From positions 1-50,565 of the forward strand of contig JAAYBI010000095.1 in the NCBI GenBank assembly GCA_012718915.1: a DNA stretch of 50,565 nt, written 5' to 3'. The notes below the pieces were generated by a model that saw only the letters and a program-made list of their open reading frames with translations, was not told the DNA's origin and did not search any database. The stretch comes from Clostridiaceae bacterium (GTDB lineage Bacteria; Bacillota; Clostridia; Saccharofermentanales; Saccharofermentanaceae). Each line of letters opens with the position of its first letter. Positions within the stretch are counted from its first letter, which is position 1. Made by a program: the position numbers and the translations under genes. Below are positions 26,186-34,185 of this stretch, piece by piece.

Positions 26186-26437
26186 TCAATCCGCTTCGGT
26201 AATGATTTCATACAAAGATGATGCGTCTTCCTTCTTCACGGTCTCTTTGACGGCGAGTACGCGAATAGCCGTCACTCCATTGCCAAAAGTTACATCAATA
26301 CGATCACCGACCTTAACCGTCGAAGATGGTTTCGCATCCTTCCCGTTAATTTTGACACGCCCTACCTGGCAGATATCATTCGCAACCGTTCTTCGCTTAA
26401 TCACACGCGATACTTTTAGAAATTTATCGAGTCTCAT
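26186..26437 (-). CDS. rqcP: S4-domain RNA-binding protein RqcP
   Basis: 83 residues, essentially one S4 domain: MRLDKFLKVSRVIKRRTVANDIC, then VGRVKINGKDAKPS and VGDRIDVTFG. The length and its place after mazG match RqcP (YabO) of Bacillus, which acts with RqcH in C-terminal alanine tailing on stalled 50S subunits; Hsp15 is the related E. coli protein. Start at 26437: the ATG overlaps the mazG stop (ATGA) with GGAG upstream. The longer frame would begin inside mazG. Confidence 0.85.
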   Translation of the reverse strand: MRLDKFLKVSRVIKRRTVANDICQVGRVKINGKDAKPSSTVKVGDRIDVTFGNGVTAIRVLAVKETVKKEDASSLYEIITEAD

Positions 26438-27297
26438 TTCTGTTCTTTCTCCTTTGCCGCTTCCCAAAGTTGATCCATTTCTTCGAGCGATATTGTGCTA
26501 AGCCCGCCAAATTTCTCGATAGCCATGAGCTCCATCTCAGTAAAGCGCTTAATAAATTTATTATTGGCTCGATTCAAGGCAACTTCCGGATCAATCCCCA
26601 AAAGCCTTGCATAATTGACTGAAGCAAAAAGCAAGTCCCCAAGCTCATCTTCAACCGCATCAAAGAGATCCGGGTTTTCTATATATTCAAGTTTAGAATG
26701 CGAAGGACACCCGGCCTCGACAAAAACACGTTCTATCTCTTCGGTTTCTTCGCTGATTTTATCCAACGCGCCTTTGGCATCCGGCCAATCGAAACCGACT
26801 TTTGCCGCACGTTTTTGAAGCTTTTCACTTCGCATAAGCGCCGGCAAACCCTCCGGTACGTCTGACAAAGTTTCGGAAAAAGACTCTTGCGATTTTTCCT
26901 TCATCTTGTTCTTATCCCAAAGACGGAGTACATCCTCAGGATTGTCTGCAGAATCATCGCCAAAAAGGTGCGAGTGCCGGAATATTAATTTGCGACACAA
27001 ATTATCAGCCACGTCGTCAACGTCAAAATCCGATTGTTTTTCAGCAATAGCCGAGTGAAAAAAAACTTGCAACAAGACATCTCCAAGCTCGTCCTTAATG
27101 CGATCAGAATCCCCTGAATCAATGGCATCCACTGCCTCATAAGCTTCTTCGATCAAGTTTTTTCGAATGGTTTGATGCGTCTGAACTCTATCCCAAGGAC
27201 ATCCGTTGTCTCCAATTAAAAAAGCCATAACCTGACGAAGATCGGAGAGATTGTATCGAGGTGACTCGAGTGAAAACGGGATTTCTTTGTTGCTCAT
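26434..27297 (-). CDS. mazG: nucleoside triphosphate pyrophosphohydrolase MazG
   Basis: Hydrolyses NTPs/dNTPs to monophosphates and PPi. 287 residues with tandem MazG domains: GCPWDRVQTHQTIRKNLIEEAYE (about 32-54) with acidic metal ligands EExxE and a DELGD motif (about 69-73), and a second domain with EVEDELGDLLFASVNYARLL (about 213-230). Unlike the longer Bacillus YabN, it has no N-terminal methyltransferase-like domain. Coupled to rqcP by a 4-base overlap. Confidence 0.94.
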   Translation of the reverse strand: MSNKEIPFSLESPRYNLSDLRQVMAFLIGDNGCPWDRVQTHQTIRKNLIEEAYEAVDAIDSGDSDRIKDELGDVLLQVFFHSAIAEKQSDFDVDDVADNLCRKLIFRHSHLFGDDSADNPEDVLRLWDKNKMKEKSQESFSETLSDVPEGLPALMRSEKLQKRAAKVGFDWPDAKGALDKISEETEEIERVFVEAGCPSHSKLEYIENPDLFDAVEDELGDLLFASVNYARLLGIDPEVALNRANNKFIKRFTEMELMAIEKFGGLSTISLEEMDQLWEAAKEKEQK

Positions 27298-27312
27298 CTG
27301 TATTGATTTCTC

Positions 27313-27573
27313 CTATCTGAGTCTGATTTGAAAACGATCGAACGACACCTTCTCTGTAAATTGATCAGAGAAAAAGATTGTCTGTCTGAATGCTGCAAAT
27401 TCGTGCGTATTTTTTGAGAGCCAAAGTGGAATCGGAACCTCTAGTGTGTGGCACAACAAGACCAGAGCGCCTTCTAACTCCTTCACAAAAGTATCTTTAT
27501 TCTCCTCGTATACAATTTCCGCCTGTCGGACCATAAGATTGGCCTTAAAGGTCTTACCCTCAAGCTTCACCAT
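27313..27573 (-). CDS. small conserved-looking protein upstream of mazG, unknown
   Basis: 86 residues, mixed alpha/beta composition: an N-terminal VKLEGKTFKANLMVRQAEIVYE, an acidic middle, then LEVPIPLWLSKNTHEFAAFRQTIFF and a short basic C-terminus. No motif I recognise, no signal peptide or membrane helix. GGAGG five bases before the ATG at 27573 sets the start; the longer frame to 27606 has none. Only 15 bases separate it from mazG on the same strand, so it heads the mazG-rqcP-divIC operon. A TATAAT on the minus strand (27614-27619) could be its -10, without a clear -35. Confidence 0.75.
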   Translation of the reverse strand: MVKLEGKTFKANLMVRQAEIVYEENKDTFVKELEGALVLLCHTLEVPIPLWLSKNTHEFAAFRQTIFFSDQFTEKVSFDRFQIRLR

Positions 27574-27710
27574 TTTTGCCTCCTTTGCCACAATTCTGCC
27601 GACCATCTGTTACATTATATTCATTCCAAATGTACGAGACCGAAACATATGGTTGGTATTATCTAAGTGTATCGAGCAGAAACTCCTTACTTCATAACAC
27701 CCTCCTTACA

Positions 27711-27743
27711 GATGCCGACGCCCCCCGTCGGTATCTTCTTTTT
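27711..27743 (+). terminator. terminator-like hairpin upstream of the metzincin gene
   Basis: GATGCCGACG (27711-27720) and CGTCGGTATC (27726-27735) pair over ten positions with one wobble around five C, followed by TTCTTTTT. No plus-strand gene precedes it within 2 kb, so it may terminate a short unknown transcript or attenuate the leader of the gene starting at 27830. Confidence 0.6.
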
Positions 27744-27829
27744 ATTATAAGCATATCCGGGCTGAAAGTGATATTATTAATTTGCGAGATTCTGTTTTAC
27801 TATCACTCAGCGCAAAGGAGCGATGACAG

Positions 27830-28741
27830 GTGTCGACAACGGACCGAGTAGATATACCGATTCGCTTAAGACCCAAGCAAACTCTGGAAATGCGATACCC
27901 GATTAAGTATCGCGACCCGAGCCGTGTTCCTGTGCAATTAATCATCAAAGGCAATGCTCTTCGTATTCGCTTTTTTGTGTCTTATTCAAAGGAGTTCATG
28001 CGCTGCTTTCCAGGCACCGACCTGACTTACGCCGATATTTTCGAGGCCGGAGTTCGTTCTAATTGGGCCGGCAAATTCAACATCGACTGGTTATTGGATG
28101 ACGGATATGAACTCGCCAAAGCAAAAGCGAGCTTCCGAGTCCTGACTGATGAAAACTTCCCCAAAAAAACCGACGTCACACCTCAATCCGCAGCAGTCCG
28201 GGTTGCCGTCGAATTTGTCCGAAAAGACAAACCGGAGGCGAAAGAGATTTACAATCAACATCGATTTATTAAAATTGTATTCTCAAAAAGCAAGAATATG
28301 CCTTCTCATGTCGTCAGTCCGATTTGGCGACGATTCTGGGGTGTTTTTTCGAACGGCCAACTTGAAGCACTGATGCTCAACTGGTCTGTGTTGCATCCCG
28401 GTAACATGTATATACAAAGAAACCTTTCGAGGCATTTATTCCAAAAGACAGGCGCACACGAAGTTGGCCACATTCTGGGGATCGGGGATGCCTATGCCGC
28501 CAGTTATCGCTTTTATTATGAGGCACCGGGTACAACCCATTATATGATGTCCCATAACCGCAAAGTACAGCCGCAAGAGATTGAAATGGCTGTTGCCGCT
28601 CATTTTTTTAATCAGATGCAATTTTTCCCGAGGCGTTTTATCCTCAAGACTTTCACGAACGGAATGTCGCGCTCATTGAGGCTAAAAATCAACCACTTAT
28701 CAAAATCTGATCGAAAACAATATCGTGTATCGAAAAATTAG
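27830..28741 (+). CDS. metzincin-like zinc metallopeptidase, unsecreted, unknown family
   Basis: 303 residues. HEVGHILGIGD (210-220) is an HExxHxxGxxD zinc site, the metzincin pattern with Asp as third ligand, as in snapalysins. A Met-turn candidate THYMMSHN (236-243) follows at about the expected distance. The N-terminal 150 residues are beta-rich (RIRFFVSYSKEFMRCF, ADIFEAGVRSNWAGKFNIDW) and I cannot name the domain. There is no signal peptide or transmembrane helix, so it is predicted to stay in the cytoplasm or leave by an unknown route. The basic C-terminus (about 263-303) is Arg/Lys-rich. Start is GTG with GGAG 9 bases upstream. Monocistronic. Confidence 0.75.
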   Translation: MSTTDRVDIPIRLRPKQTLEMRYPIKYRDPSRVPVQLIIKGNALRIRFFVSYSKEFMRCFPGTDLTYADIFEAGVRSNWAGKFNIDWLLDDGYELAKAKASFRVLTDENFPKKTDVTPQSAAVRVAVEFVRKDKPEAKEIYNQHRFIKIVFSKSKNMPSHVVSPIWRRFWGVFSNGQLEALMLNWSVLHPGNMYIQRNLSRHLFQKTGAHEVGHILGIGDAYAASYRFYYEAPGTTHYMMSHNRKVQPQEIEMAVAAHFFNQMQFFPRRFILKTFTNGMSRSLRLKINHLSKSDRKQYRVSKN

Positions 28742-28991
28742 CGCCCCGCAATTTTATCGCCGAAGTTTGATCTTTTGCATTGTCTTATATTGCTCTATGG
28801 CGATTCAAATGTGTCCGTGTTTTTTTAGCATCTAAATCGTGAACAAGTCGTAAATAGATGTCTTTTTCGCCACAATTCACCTGTTTTGTCAATGCTCTCT
28901 TGTTGTAGTGTTTTCGCTTTCGGGGTAAAATGATTGTACAAATCCCAGAAACGCGATACATCTTTGAACGGTGTGTCCAGAGGAGGTTCTT

Positions 28992-29774
28992 ATGAAGAAG
29001 TGTCCAGACTGCGGTATGGTTATCGCTAACCAAGCAATAAGATGCCCAAAATGCAAATATGATTTCACGGACGGTCAGGGTGCCGGTGCTGCGCAAGGTT
29101 CTGCTCCGACTTCCGGCTCTAAGGCTCCGGCGGCTGTTATGCCGATGATACTCGTGACCAAGGATAATGTAGATGAGCTTTACAATGAACTAAAGACCAA
29201 GATTATTAAGCGCAAGACGGAATTCGATCACTTTATTGATTTTCTCGAGAATCGGACATCTTGGATGACTGCTCCCGCCGCAATAGAGGGACCTCTGGCG
29301 CACGAGAAAGGTCTTGTCATTCATTCTGTCGGCGTTGCCTATCAGCTTCTCCGGATCAAGGAAAGCCTGATGCCTCAACTCGATGACGAGTCTGCGATTG
29401 TTATGGCTTTATTCCATGATGTTGGCAAAGTTGGTGTCGAAGGTAAGCCCCTCTATCTGGTCGAAGAGAAAATTACTACATCTGCTCTCGGACTCGGATT
29501 GGGAAGAAGCACAACGTCTTCCTCTTACATTATTAACCCCAAGCTTGTTCACATGAGTGTTGGCGTCAGAAGCCTCTTTCTTGTGTCCCAGTACATGTTA
29601 TTATCCGACGATGAGGCGCAGGCCATTTGCTATCAGAGTGATGGAGGACAGATTGAAGGCAAGCAGAATCCGTTGACCATGATCCTTGAGACTGCAAACA
29701 AATGGCAGACCAAGATCTATGAGAACGACGAGACCATTCGCCAGTATAATTTTTCTTCTACGGCTGCGAAGTAA
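28992..29774 (+). CDS. zinc-ribbon HD-domain protein
   Basis: 260 residues. An N-terminal zinc ribbon (CPDCG at 4-8 and CPKCKY at 19-24) is followed by a Gly/Ala/Ser linker (about 30-55) and an HD phosphohydrolase-like domain: His in VIHSVGVAYQLL (about 110) and HDVGKVG (about 140-146). HD domains hydrolyse phosphates of nucleotides or cyclic dinucleotides; the substrate here is unknown. The C-terminal half carries a Gly/Ser-rich stretch (LGLGLGRSTTSSS) and a helix. GAGGAGG precedes the ATG at 28992; the longer frame starting at 28971 spans that ribosome binding site. Monocistronic with a strong terminator. The 250 bases upstream hold no gene. Confidence 0.8.
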   Translation: MKKCPDCGMVIANQAIRCPKCKYDFTDGQGAGAAQGSAPTSGSKAPAAVMPMILVTKDNVDELYNELKTKIIKRKTEFDHFIDFLENRTSWMTAPAAIEGPLAHEKGLVIHSVGVAYQLLRIKESLMPQLDDESAIVMALFHDVGKVGVEGKPLYLVEEKITTSALGLGLGRSTTSSSYIINPKLVHMSVGVRSLFLVSQYMLLSDDEAQAICYQSDGGQIEGKQNPLTMILETANKWQTKIYENDETIRQYNFSSTAAK

Positions 29775-29818
29775 TTCTTAACCTCACCGGTTTGTTTGAT
29801 TGATCTCGATTCAAAAAG

Positions 29819-29860
29819 CTGTCTCAAAAGACTTGAAAAAGTCAATTGAGGCAGTTTTTT
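29819..29860 (+). terminator. terminator of the HD-domain gene
   Basis: CTGTCTCAA and TTGAGGCAG form the outer stem, AAGACTT/AAGTC the inner stem, then TTTTTT. Same TGAGGCAGTTTTTT ending as the ldh terminator. Confidence 0.9.
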
Positions 29861-29887
29861 GTTGGGAGCACTACGATCGAAACCGAC

Positions 29888-31669
29888 TTACATCGCGCTT
29901 ATAATTTCGACGAATACGTCCACAACTACGGGGTCGAACTGAGATCCCGAATTTACCTTTAATTCTTGAATCGCGAGTTCTTTGCTCATCGCTTTTCTGT
30001 AAACGCGATCTTGAGTCATAGCGTCATAGGCATCGACCACTGAAAGAATTCTGGAAATCAACGGAATAGCGGTACCGGAAAGTCCCTGCGGGTAACCCTT
30101 TCCATCCCATCGTTCGTGGTGTGTCAGGATGTAATCCGCTATCGAAATTAACTCCGGTGAAGACATCGCGATGCGGTAACCGATCTCGGTGTGCTTTCTC
30201 ATCTGAGCCCACTCTTCATCCGTTAACTTTCCGGGCTTATTCAAGATCTGATCGTTAACACCGATTTTGCCGATATCGTGAAGTGTTGCCAATAGCGCCA
30301 GTTCCGAAAGTTCCGTTTGAGATAAAGACATCTTCATGCCGACCAGTTTTGACAAATCCGATAAACGTTCAGAATGCGCCTCGGTTTCTTGACTGCGGGC
30401 GTGCATAGATTGCTTAATGGACTCGACAATGGAACTGTGCGAGCTTTTTCGCTCTAATAGCTTATGCTTGTTCATGTTTTCTTCAGCGAGTTTTTGTACC
30501 GACTCCAAAAAAATATCCGGATAATCCTTCGTTGCAATACCATAGGAAACATATATCCGGTCATAATCATTGGCTTGAGATCTGTTGTATTCGTGAAAAC
30601 CATTTTGGAGGCGATCCCAAAATGCCTCTGCTGATAATAAATCAGTATTTGGCATCAGAACCGCAAAATCGTCACCGCCCAATCGTGCAAACAAATACGA
30701 CTCTCTCAACATTTTTGTAATAATCCGCGAAGTCTCTTGGAGTAACAGATCTCCTCGTCTCATGCCAAAAGCATCATTGATGAGCTTCAATCCGTTAATG
30801 TCCAAAATCAATATGGACACCGGAATCGCTTCGGGATCATTGTCATATCGCATTTTCTGCTGCAGATACGTCTGTCGATTCAATGCACCGGTAAGATTGT
30901 CATGCGTCAAAAGATAATTAACCTGACTCTCTTTGTCTTTGCTTGCGGACACATTTATTATGAGTCCTTCTAAAGCTATAAGATTACCGTTATCATCGAA
31001 AACCGGCACACCTTGCTCGAGTACCCATAAACTCTCACCCGTAATTGTAATTATCGGATACTCCATCTTAAACGATCGGCGGTTGCGAACAGCCTCCTCC
31101 CAAGCATCCCAAACCATATCTCGAAAACTGGGATTAATGATGTCGTTGTATGTCAAATCGCGATTATGAATAAAACTTTCTGCTTTGTATCCGGTCAGCT
31201 CAAAGCATCCTTCTGATACCTCAAGCATGGTCCAATCCCTATCGTATCGGCACCGATATGCCATTCCCGGCAGGTTTTGAAAGAACACTTCCTTGCTTCT
31301 CTTGCTTTCATGAAGCTTGTCCTGAGCCATTTTTCGTTCTGTAACATCAAGAAGCAACAAAAGCGCACCATCCATAAACGGAGAAATACGGCACTCAAAA
31401 ACTTGACTCTCGGTGAAATGAATATAGTCCATTACAATTAATTTTTGCTCGTCGATTGCACGGCGAACCGCAGATATTAATGTGCTCGGCTCAATGGTGG
31501 CCGAATCGTACATTGGTTTTTTATTATCAATGAAAACGTCCGTCGAAAACAACTGCATTCTTGAATCGGAGTCAATCATGCAACCTTGATAGTCCACATA
31601 TGCAATACCGTCGAACATCTTTTCGAGCGAAAAAATAAATTCATGAAGTGTTGCTCTGTTAAAACCCAC
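29888..31669 (-). CDS. PAS-GGDEF-HD-GYP signalling protein
   Basis: 593 residues, cytosolic. PAS-like region 1 (about 10-110), PAS region 2 (about 125-245, with FQNLPGMAYRCRYD and WVLEQGVPVFDDNGN), GGDEF domain (about 250-405) and HD-GYP domain (about 415-593). The cyclase signature reads LGGDDF, a Glu-to-Asp change that may weaken or abolish c-di-GMP synthesis. The phosphodiesterase part is intact: HDIGKIG, then HHERWDGKGYPQGL with the GYP triad. Likely net activity is c-di-GMP hydrolysis controlled by PAS ligands. GTG start with GAGGAG 6 bases before. Convergent with the HD-domain gene; the 29819-29860 hairpin lies between. Confidence 0.9.
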   Translation of the reverse strand: MGFNRATLHEFIFSLEKMFDGIAYVDYQGCMIDSDSRMQLFSTDVFIDNKKPMYDSATIEPSTLISAVRRAIDEQKLIVMDYIHFTESQVFECRISPFMDGALLLLLDVTERKMAQDKLHESKRSKEVFFQNLPGMAYRCRYDRDWTMLEVSEGCFELTGYKAESFIHNRDLTYNDIINPSFRDMVWDAWEEAVRNRRSFKMEYPIITITGESLWVLEQGVPVFDDNGNLIALEGLIINVSASKDKESQVNYLLTHDNLTGALNRQTYLQQKMRYDNDPEAIPVSILILDINGLKLINDAFGMRRGDLLLQETSRIITKMLRESYLFARLGGDDFAVLMPNTDLLSAEAFWDRLQNGFHEYNRSQANDYDRIYVSYGIATKDYPDIFLESVQKLAEENMNKHKLLERKSSHSSIVESIKQSMHARSQETEAHSERLSDLSKLVGMKMSLSQTELSELALLATLHDIGKIGVNDQILNKPGKLTDEEWAQMRKHTEIGYRIAMSSPELISIADYILTHHERWDGKGYPQGLSGTAIPLISRILSVVDAYDAMTQDRVYRKAMSKELAIQELKVNSGSQFDPVVVDVFVEIISAM

Positions 31670-31781
31670 GAAGTTCTCCTCTTTGATTAATCATACATAC
31701 TAAAATTTTATCGCGATTGATAAAATCAATCAACGCAATACCGGAATAATTCACACTTCGTTTTATTCTAGATTATATCTT

Positions 31782-31817
31782 AAAGCAAAAGCCGAGTCGC
31801 ACATCAGCAACTCGGCT
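31782..31817 (-). terminator. terminator of the NifX-MinD-Mrp operon
   Basis: On the minus strand AGCCGAGT pairs with ACTCGGCT (31790-31817) around a 12-base loop, then TTTGCTTT. It lies 28 bases past the end of the flavin-reductase remnant. Confidence 0.85.
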
Positions 31818-31844
31818 CCATAGATATAATAACAAACCGTTGAA

Positions 31845-32050
31845 TTATAGAATATCGGCATCCACGTATATCTTGCCCAAATCATCCGGATACCTCGGAT
31901 CGGCTCGAATTATTCGATTATTTCCACAAACATCTCATGAGAACCGGTCCGAATGGAGTCAACCACCGTACACTTAAAATTGTCGGGACAATCCTCGAGA
32001 ACCGGTGCGCTGATCAGATACGCTCTTCGAGCACCGCTATAATCACATGA
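31845..32050 (-). pseudogene. flavin reductase / flavoredoxin fragment, frameshifted
   Basis: In frame directly after the mrp stop, 46 codons read SCDYSGARRAYLISAPVLED then CPDNFKCTVVDSIRTGSHEM and FVEIIE before a stop at 31910-31912. This matches the C-terminal half of flavoredoxin-type flavin reductases (the CxVVxxIxxGSHxxFxGEV strand pair). A +1/-1 shift near 31915 continues as RADPRYPDDLGKIYVDADIL, the family's usual ending, to a stop at 31845. There is no start codon and the N-terminal FMN-binding half is missing, so this is a decayed last gene of the operon. Confidence 0.65.
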
Positions 32051-33307
32051 TCAAGAACATGACCCATCATGTTCATGCTGATGTTCATGACAGATAGAGT
32101 CCGTAGACTTCAGATCACCCGAAAGATAAGCCTTAACCACATCCTCGGCCTCACCGGATGCGCCTACAATAACTTCAATACCCTTCTCGTTGAATATGTC
32201 TACTGCACCACCGCCCATGCCGCCTGCGATGATAACGTTTACACCAAGATCATTCAAGTAATTCGGCAAGAATCCCGGCTTATGTCCCGGGTTCTCATAA
32301 ACCTTTTCGCCGATAATCTGACCATCTTTCGCCTCAAACACAACGAAATGCTCGCAATGGCCAAAGTGCTCGGTGACTTTCTTATTCTCAGCGGCAACAG
32401 CAATAATCATTTTGCCATTACCTCCCACTGTACTCGAACCGGTCTTCAAATCTTTCTCCTCCAAACTCTTCTCGAGTCTATCCGCAACCTGATCCAACCA
32501 GTCCACGGTAAAGAACTCAATCAAACCCTTGTCGCAAGCCTTGGCAATTCGAGGGTCTAGAGGAATGCGCGCCAAAATATCCAACCCGTATCCCTCGGCG
32601 ATCTCTTCGAGATTACTCTTTCCGAAAATCTCATGTTCGCCGTCACAATCCGGACACTTGAAGTATGCCATATTCTCAACAAGCCCGAGAATCGGCACAT
32701 TCATCATGCGCGCCATCTTAACGGCTTTCTCTACAATCATAGAAACGAGTTCCTGAGGCGACGTAACGACAATAATTGCATCAACCGGCAAGGATTGAAA
32801 TACCGTCAACGCAACATCTCCGGTCCCCGGTGGCATATCAATAAACATGAAGTCAACATCACTCCAAAGTACATCGGTCCAAAACTGCGTCACGGTCGAT
32901 GCGATAATAGGGCCGCGCCACACGACCGGGTCAGACTCATTTTCGAGAAGAAGATTGATGGACATCAGTCTTGTTCCCTGCTGAGTTACAACGGGGAAAA
33001 GGCCATTCTCGGAACCTTTCGCGCGTTCCTTCACGCCAAAAGCTTTCGGAATTGACGGACCGGTCAAGTCGGCATCTAAAATGGCGGTTTCGTATCCGCC
33101 GCGGCGCATTCTGGCGGCCATCATTGAGGTAACTAATGATTTGCCGACACCTCCCTTGCCGCTGACGATACCGATAACCTTCTTGACACTGCTATACTCA
33201 TTGAGCTTTGCTTTGTTGTCAACGGGCGTCTGAGGCGCGCTTCCTGTCTTTGCACTATCGCAATTCGAAGCGCAACTGCTACAATTCTGATCACATTGGT
33301 CTGTCAT
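32051..33307 (-). CDS. Mrp/NBP35-type Fe-S carrier ATPase fused to NifX-like domain
   Basis: 418 residues. Cys-rich N-terminus (CDQNCSSCASNC), deviant Walker A GKGGVGKS (50-57), Walker B region MFIDMPPGTGD (154-164) and the cluster-bridging CPDC (218-221), all hallmarks of Mrp/NBP35 scaffolds that bind and transfer [4Fe-4S]. Residues 300-400 add a dinitrogenase iron-molybdenum cofactor (NifX/NifB-C) domain, including EHFGHCEHFVVFE and IIAGGMGGGAVDIF. The last 13 residues are His/Cys-rich (CHEHQHEHDGSC), likely metal-binding. Last intact gene of the operon, 34 bases after the MBL-fold gene. Confidence 0.92.
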   Translation of the reverse strand: MTDQCDQNCSSCASNCDSAKTGSAPQTPVDNKAKLNEYSSVKKVIGIVSGKGGVGKSLVTSMMAARMRRGGYETAILDADLTGPSIPKAFGVKERAKGSENGLFPVVTQQGTRLMSINLLLENESDPVVWRGPIIASTVTQFWTDVLWSDVDFMFIDMPPGTGDVALTVFQSLPVDAIIVVTSPQELVSMIVEKAVKMARMMNVPILGLVENMAYFKCPDCDGEHEIFGKSNLEEIAEGYGLDILARIPLDPRIAKACDKGLIEFFTVDWLDQVADRLEKSLEEKDLKTGSSTVGGNGKMIIAVAAENKKVTEHFGHCEHFVVFEAKDGQIIGEKVYENPGHKPGFLPNYLNDLGVNVIIAGGMGGGAVDIFNEKGIEVIVGASGEAEDVVKAYLSGDLKSTDSICHEHQHEHDGSCS

Positions 33308-33341
33308 AATATTCTCCTGTTCTATAAATTATTCATGTCCT

Positions 33342-34175
33342 TTAGATCTCTATTGTTGAGCCTGCATAGGCATACTCAATTTGATTCCCAAGCACTCCTT
33401 TTAGGTATCGAAATGCCGGTAAGCCCGTACAATGCATCGTATGCAATTTTGAGCCGGTACTTTTGAGAAAAATTGCAAGATTATGAAGTTCTTGCGGTAC
33501 ACTTTGTGACACATTAGGTTGGTATCTCAGATGAAAACCTCCGATGACATCATCCGGAAATGCACCATATTGGTTATATACCCATTGCATGATATTCGCA
33601 ATCCCGCGATGCGCGCAACCACATAACAATACTCTTTTTTCGCCCGTATTCACCAGTAGATTCTGCTCATGCGCGAAATCATCACGAAGATATTGCCCGG
33701 TCACATCTTTCTCAAACAGCTTGCTATTGCCTTCAGGTTCCGGAAAATCCGCAACATTTGTCGAAAATAGAATTGATCCGTCCCTGAGTTCGAAAACTTC
33801 ATCCGATCGAATTATTCGGAGATTCTTACTTGCCAAAATATCTTCCGGTAACCCGATATATTCCATAGTATTTGAGCCTCGATCCGCAAAACGAGGCAAC
33901 AAGGCCTTTTCTCGAACAAAGATTGGCACCATAGGATATTGAGCGGTAAATCTTAACACGCCACCCGTATGGTCATAGTGACCATGCGAAATAACAGCCA
34001 AGTCAACCGACGATAAGTCAATCTTCATCTGAACCGCGTTATTATAATACGCCTCACTTTGTCCAAAATCAAAAAGAATTCTTTGGTCTTCATCTTCGAT
34101 CAGCATAGACAATCCGTGCTCAGTGAAAATTCCGGGCACTTGCGATTCATTATCCAAAAGAACATTAATCTTCAT
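33342..34175 (-). CDS. metallo-beta-lactamase-fold hydrolase
   Basis: 277 residues. Begins MKINVLLDNES and carries SHGHYDHTGG (about 63-72), the HxHxDH dinuclear metal site, plus GCAHRGIANIM (about 184-194) and a C-terminal HCTG (about 248-251). This matches the COG1237 group annotated as dihydropterin-aminobenzene phosphate synthase-like hydrolases; the real substrate in this gene setting is unknown. The ATG at 34175 follows GAGG; the longer frame to 34310 would overlap the upstream ATPase gene and has no family N-terminus. Ten bases after that gene. Confidence 0.88.
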   Translation of the reverse strand: MKINVLLDNESQVPGIFTEHGLSMLIEDEDQRILFDFGQSEAYYNNAVQMKIDLSSVDLAVISHGHYDHTGGVLRFTAQYPMVPIFVREKALLPRFADRGSNTMEYIGLPEDILASKNLRIIRSDEVFELRDGSILFSTNVADFPEPEGNSKLFEKDVTGQYLRDDFAHEQNLLVNTGEKRVLLCGCAHRGIANIMQWVYNQYGAFPDDVIGGFHLRYQPNVSQSVPQELHNLAIFLKSTGSKLHTMHCTGLPAFRYLKGVLGNQIEYAYAGSTIEI

Positions 34176-34185
34176 CGCACTTACC

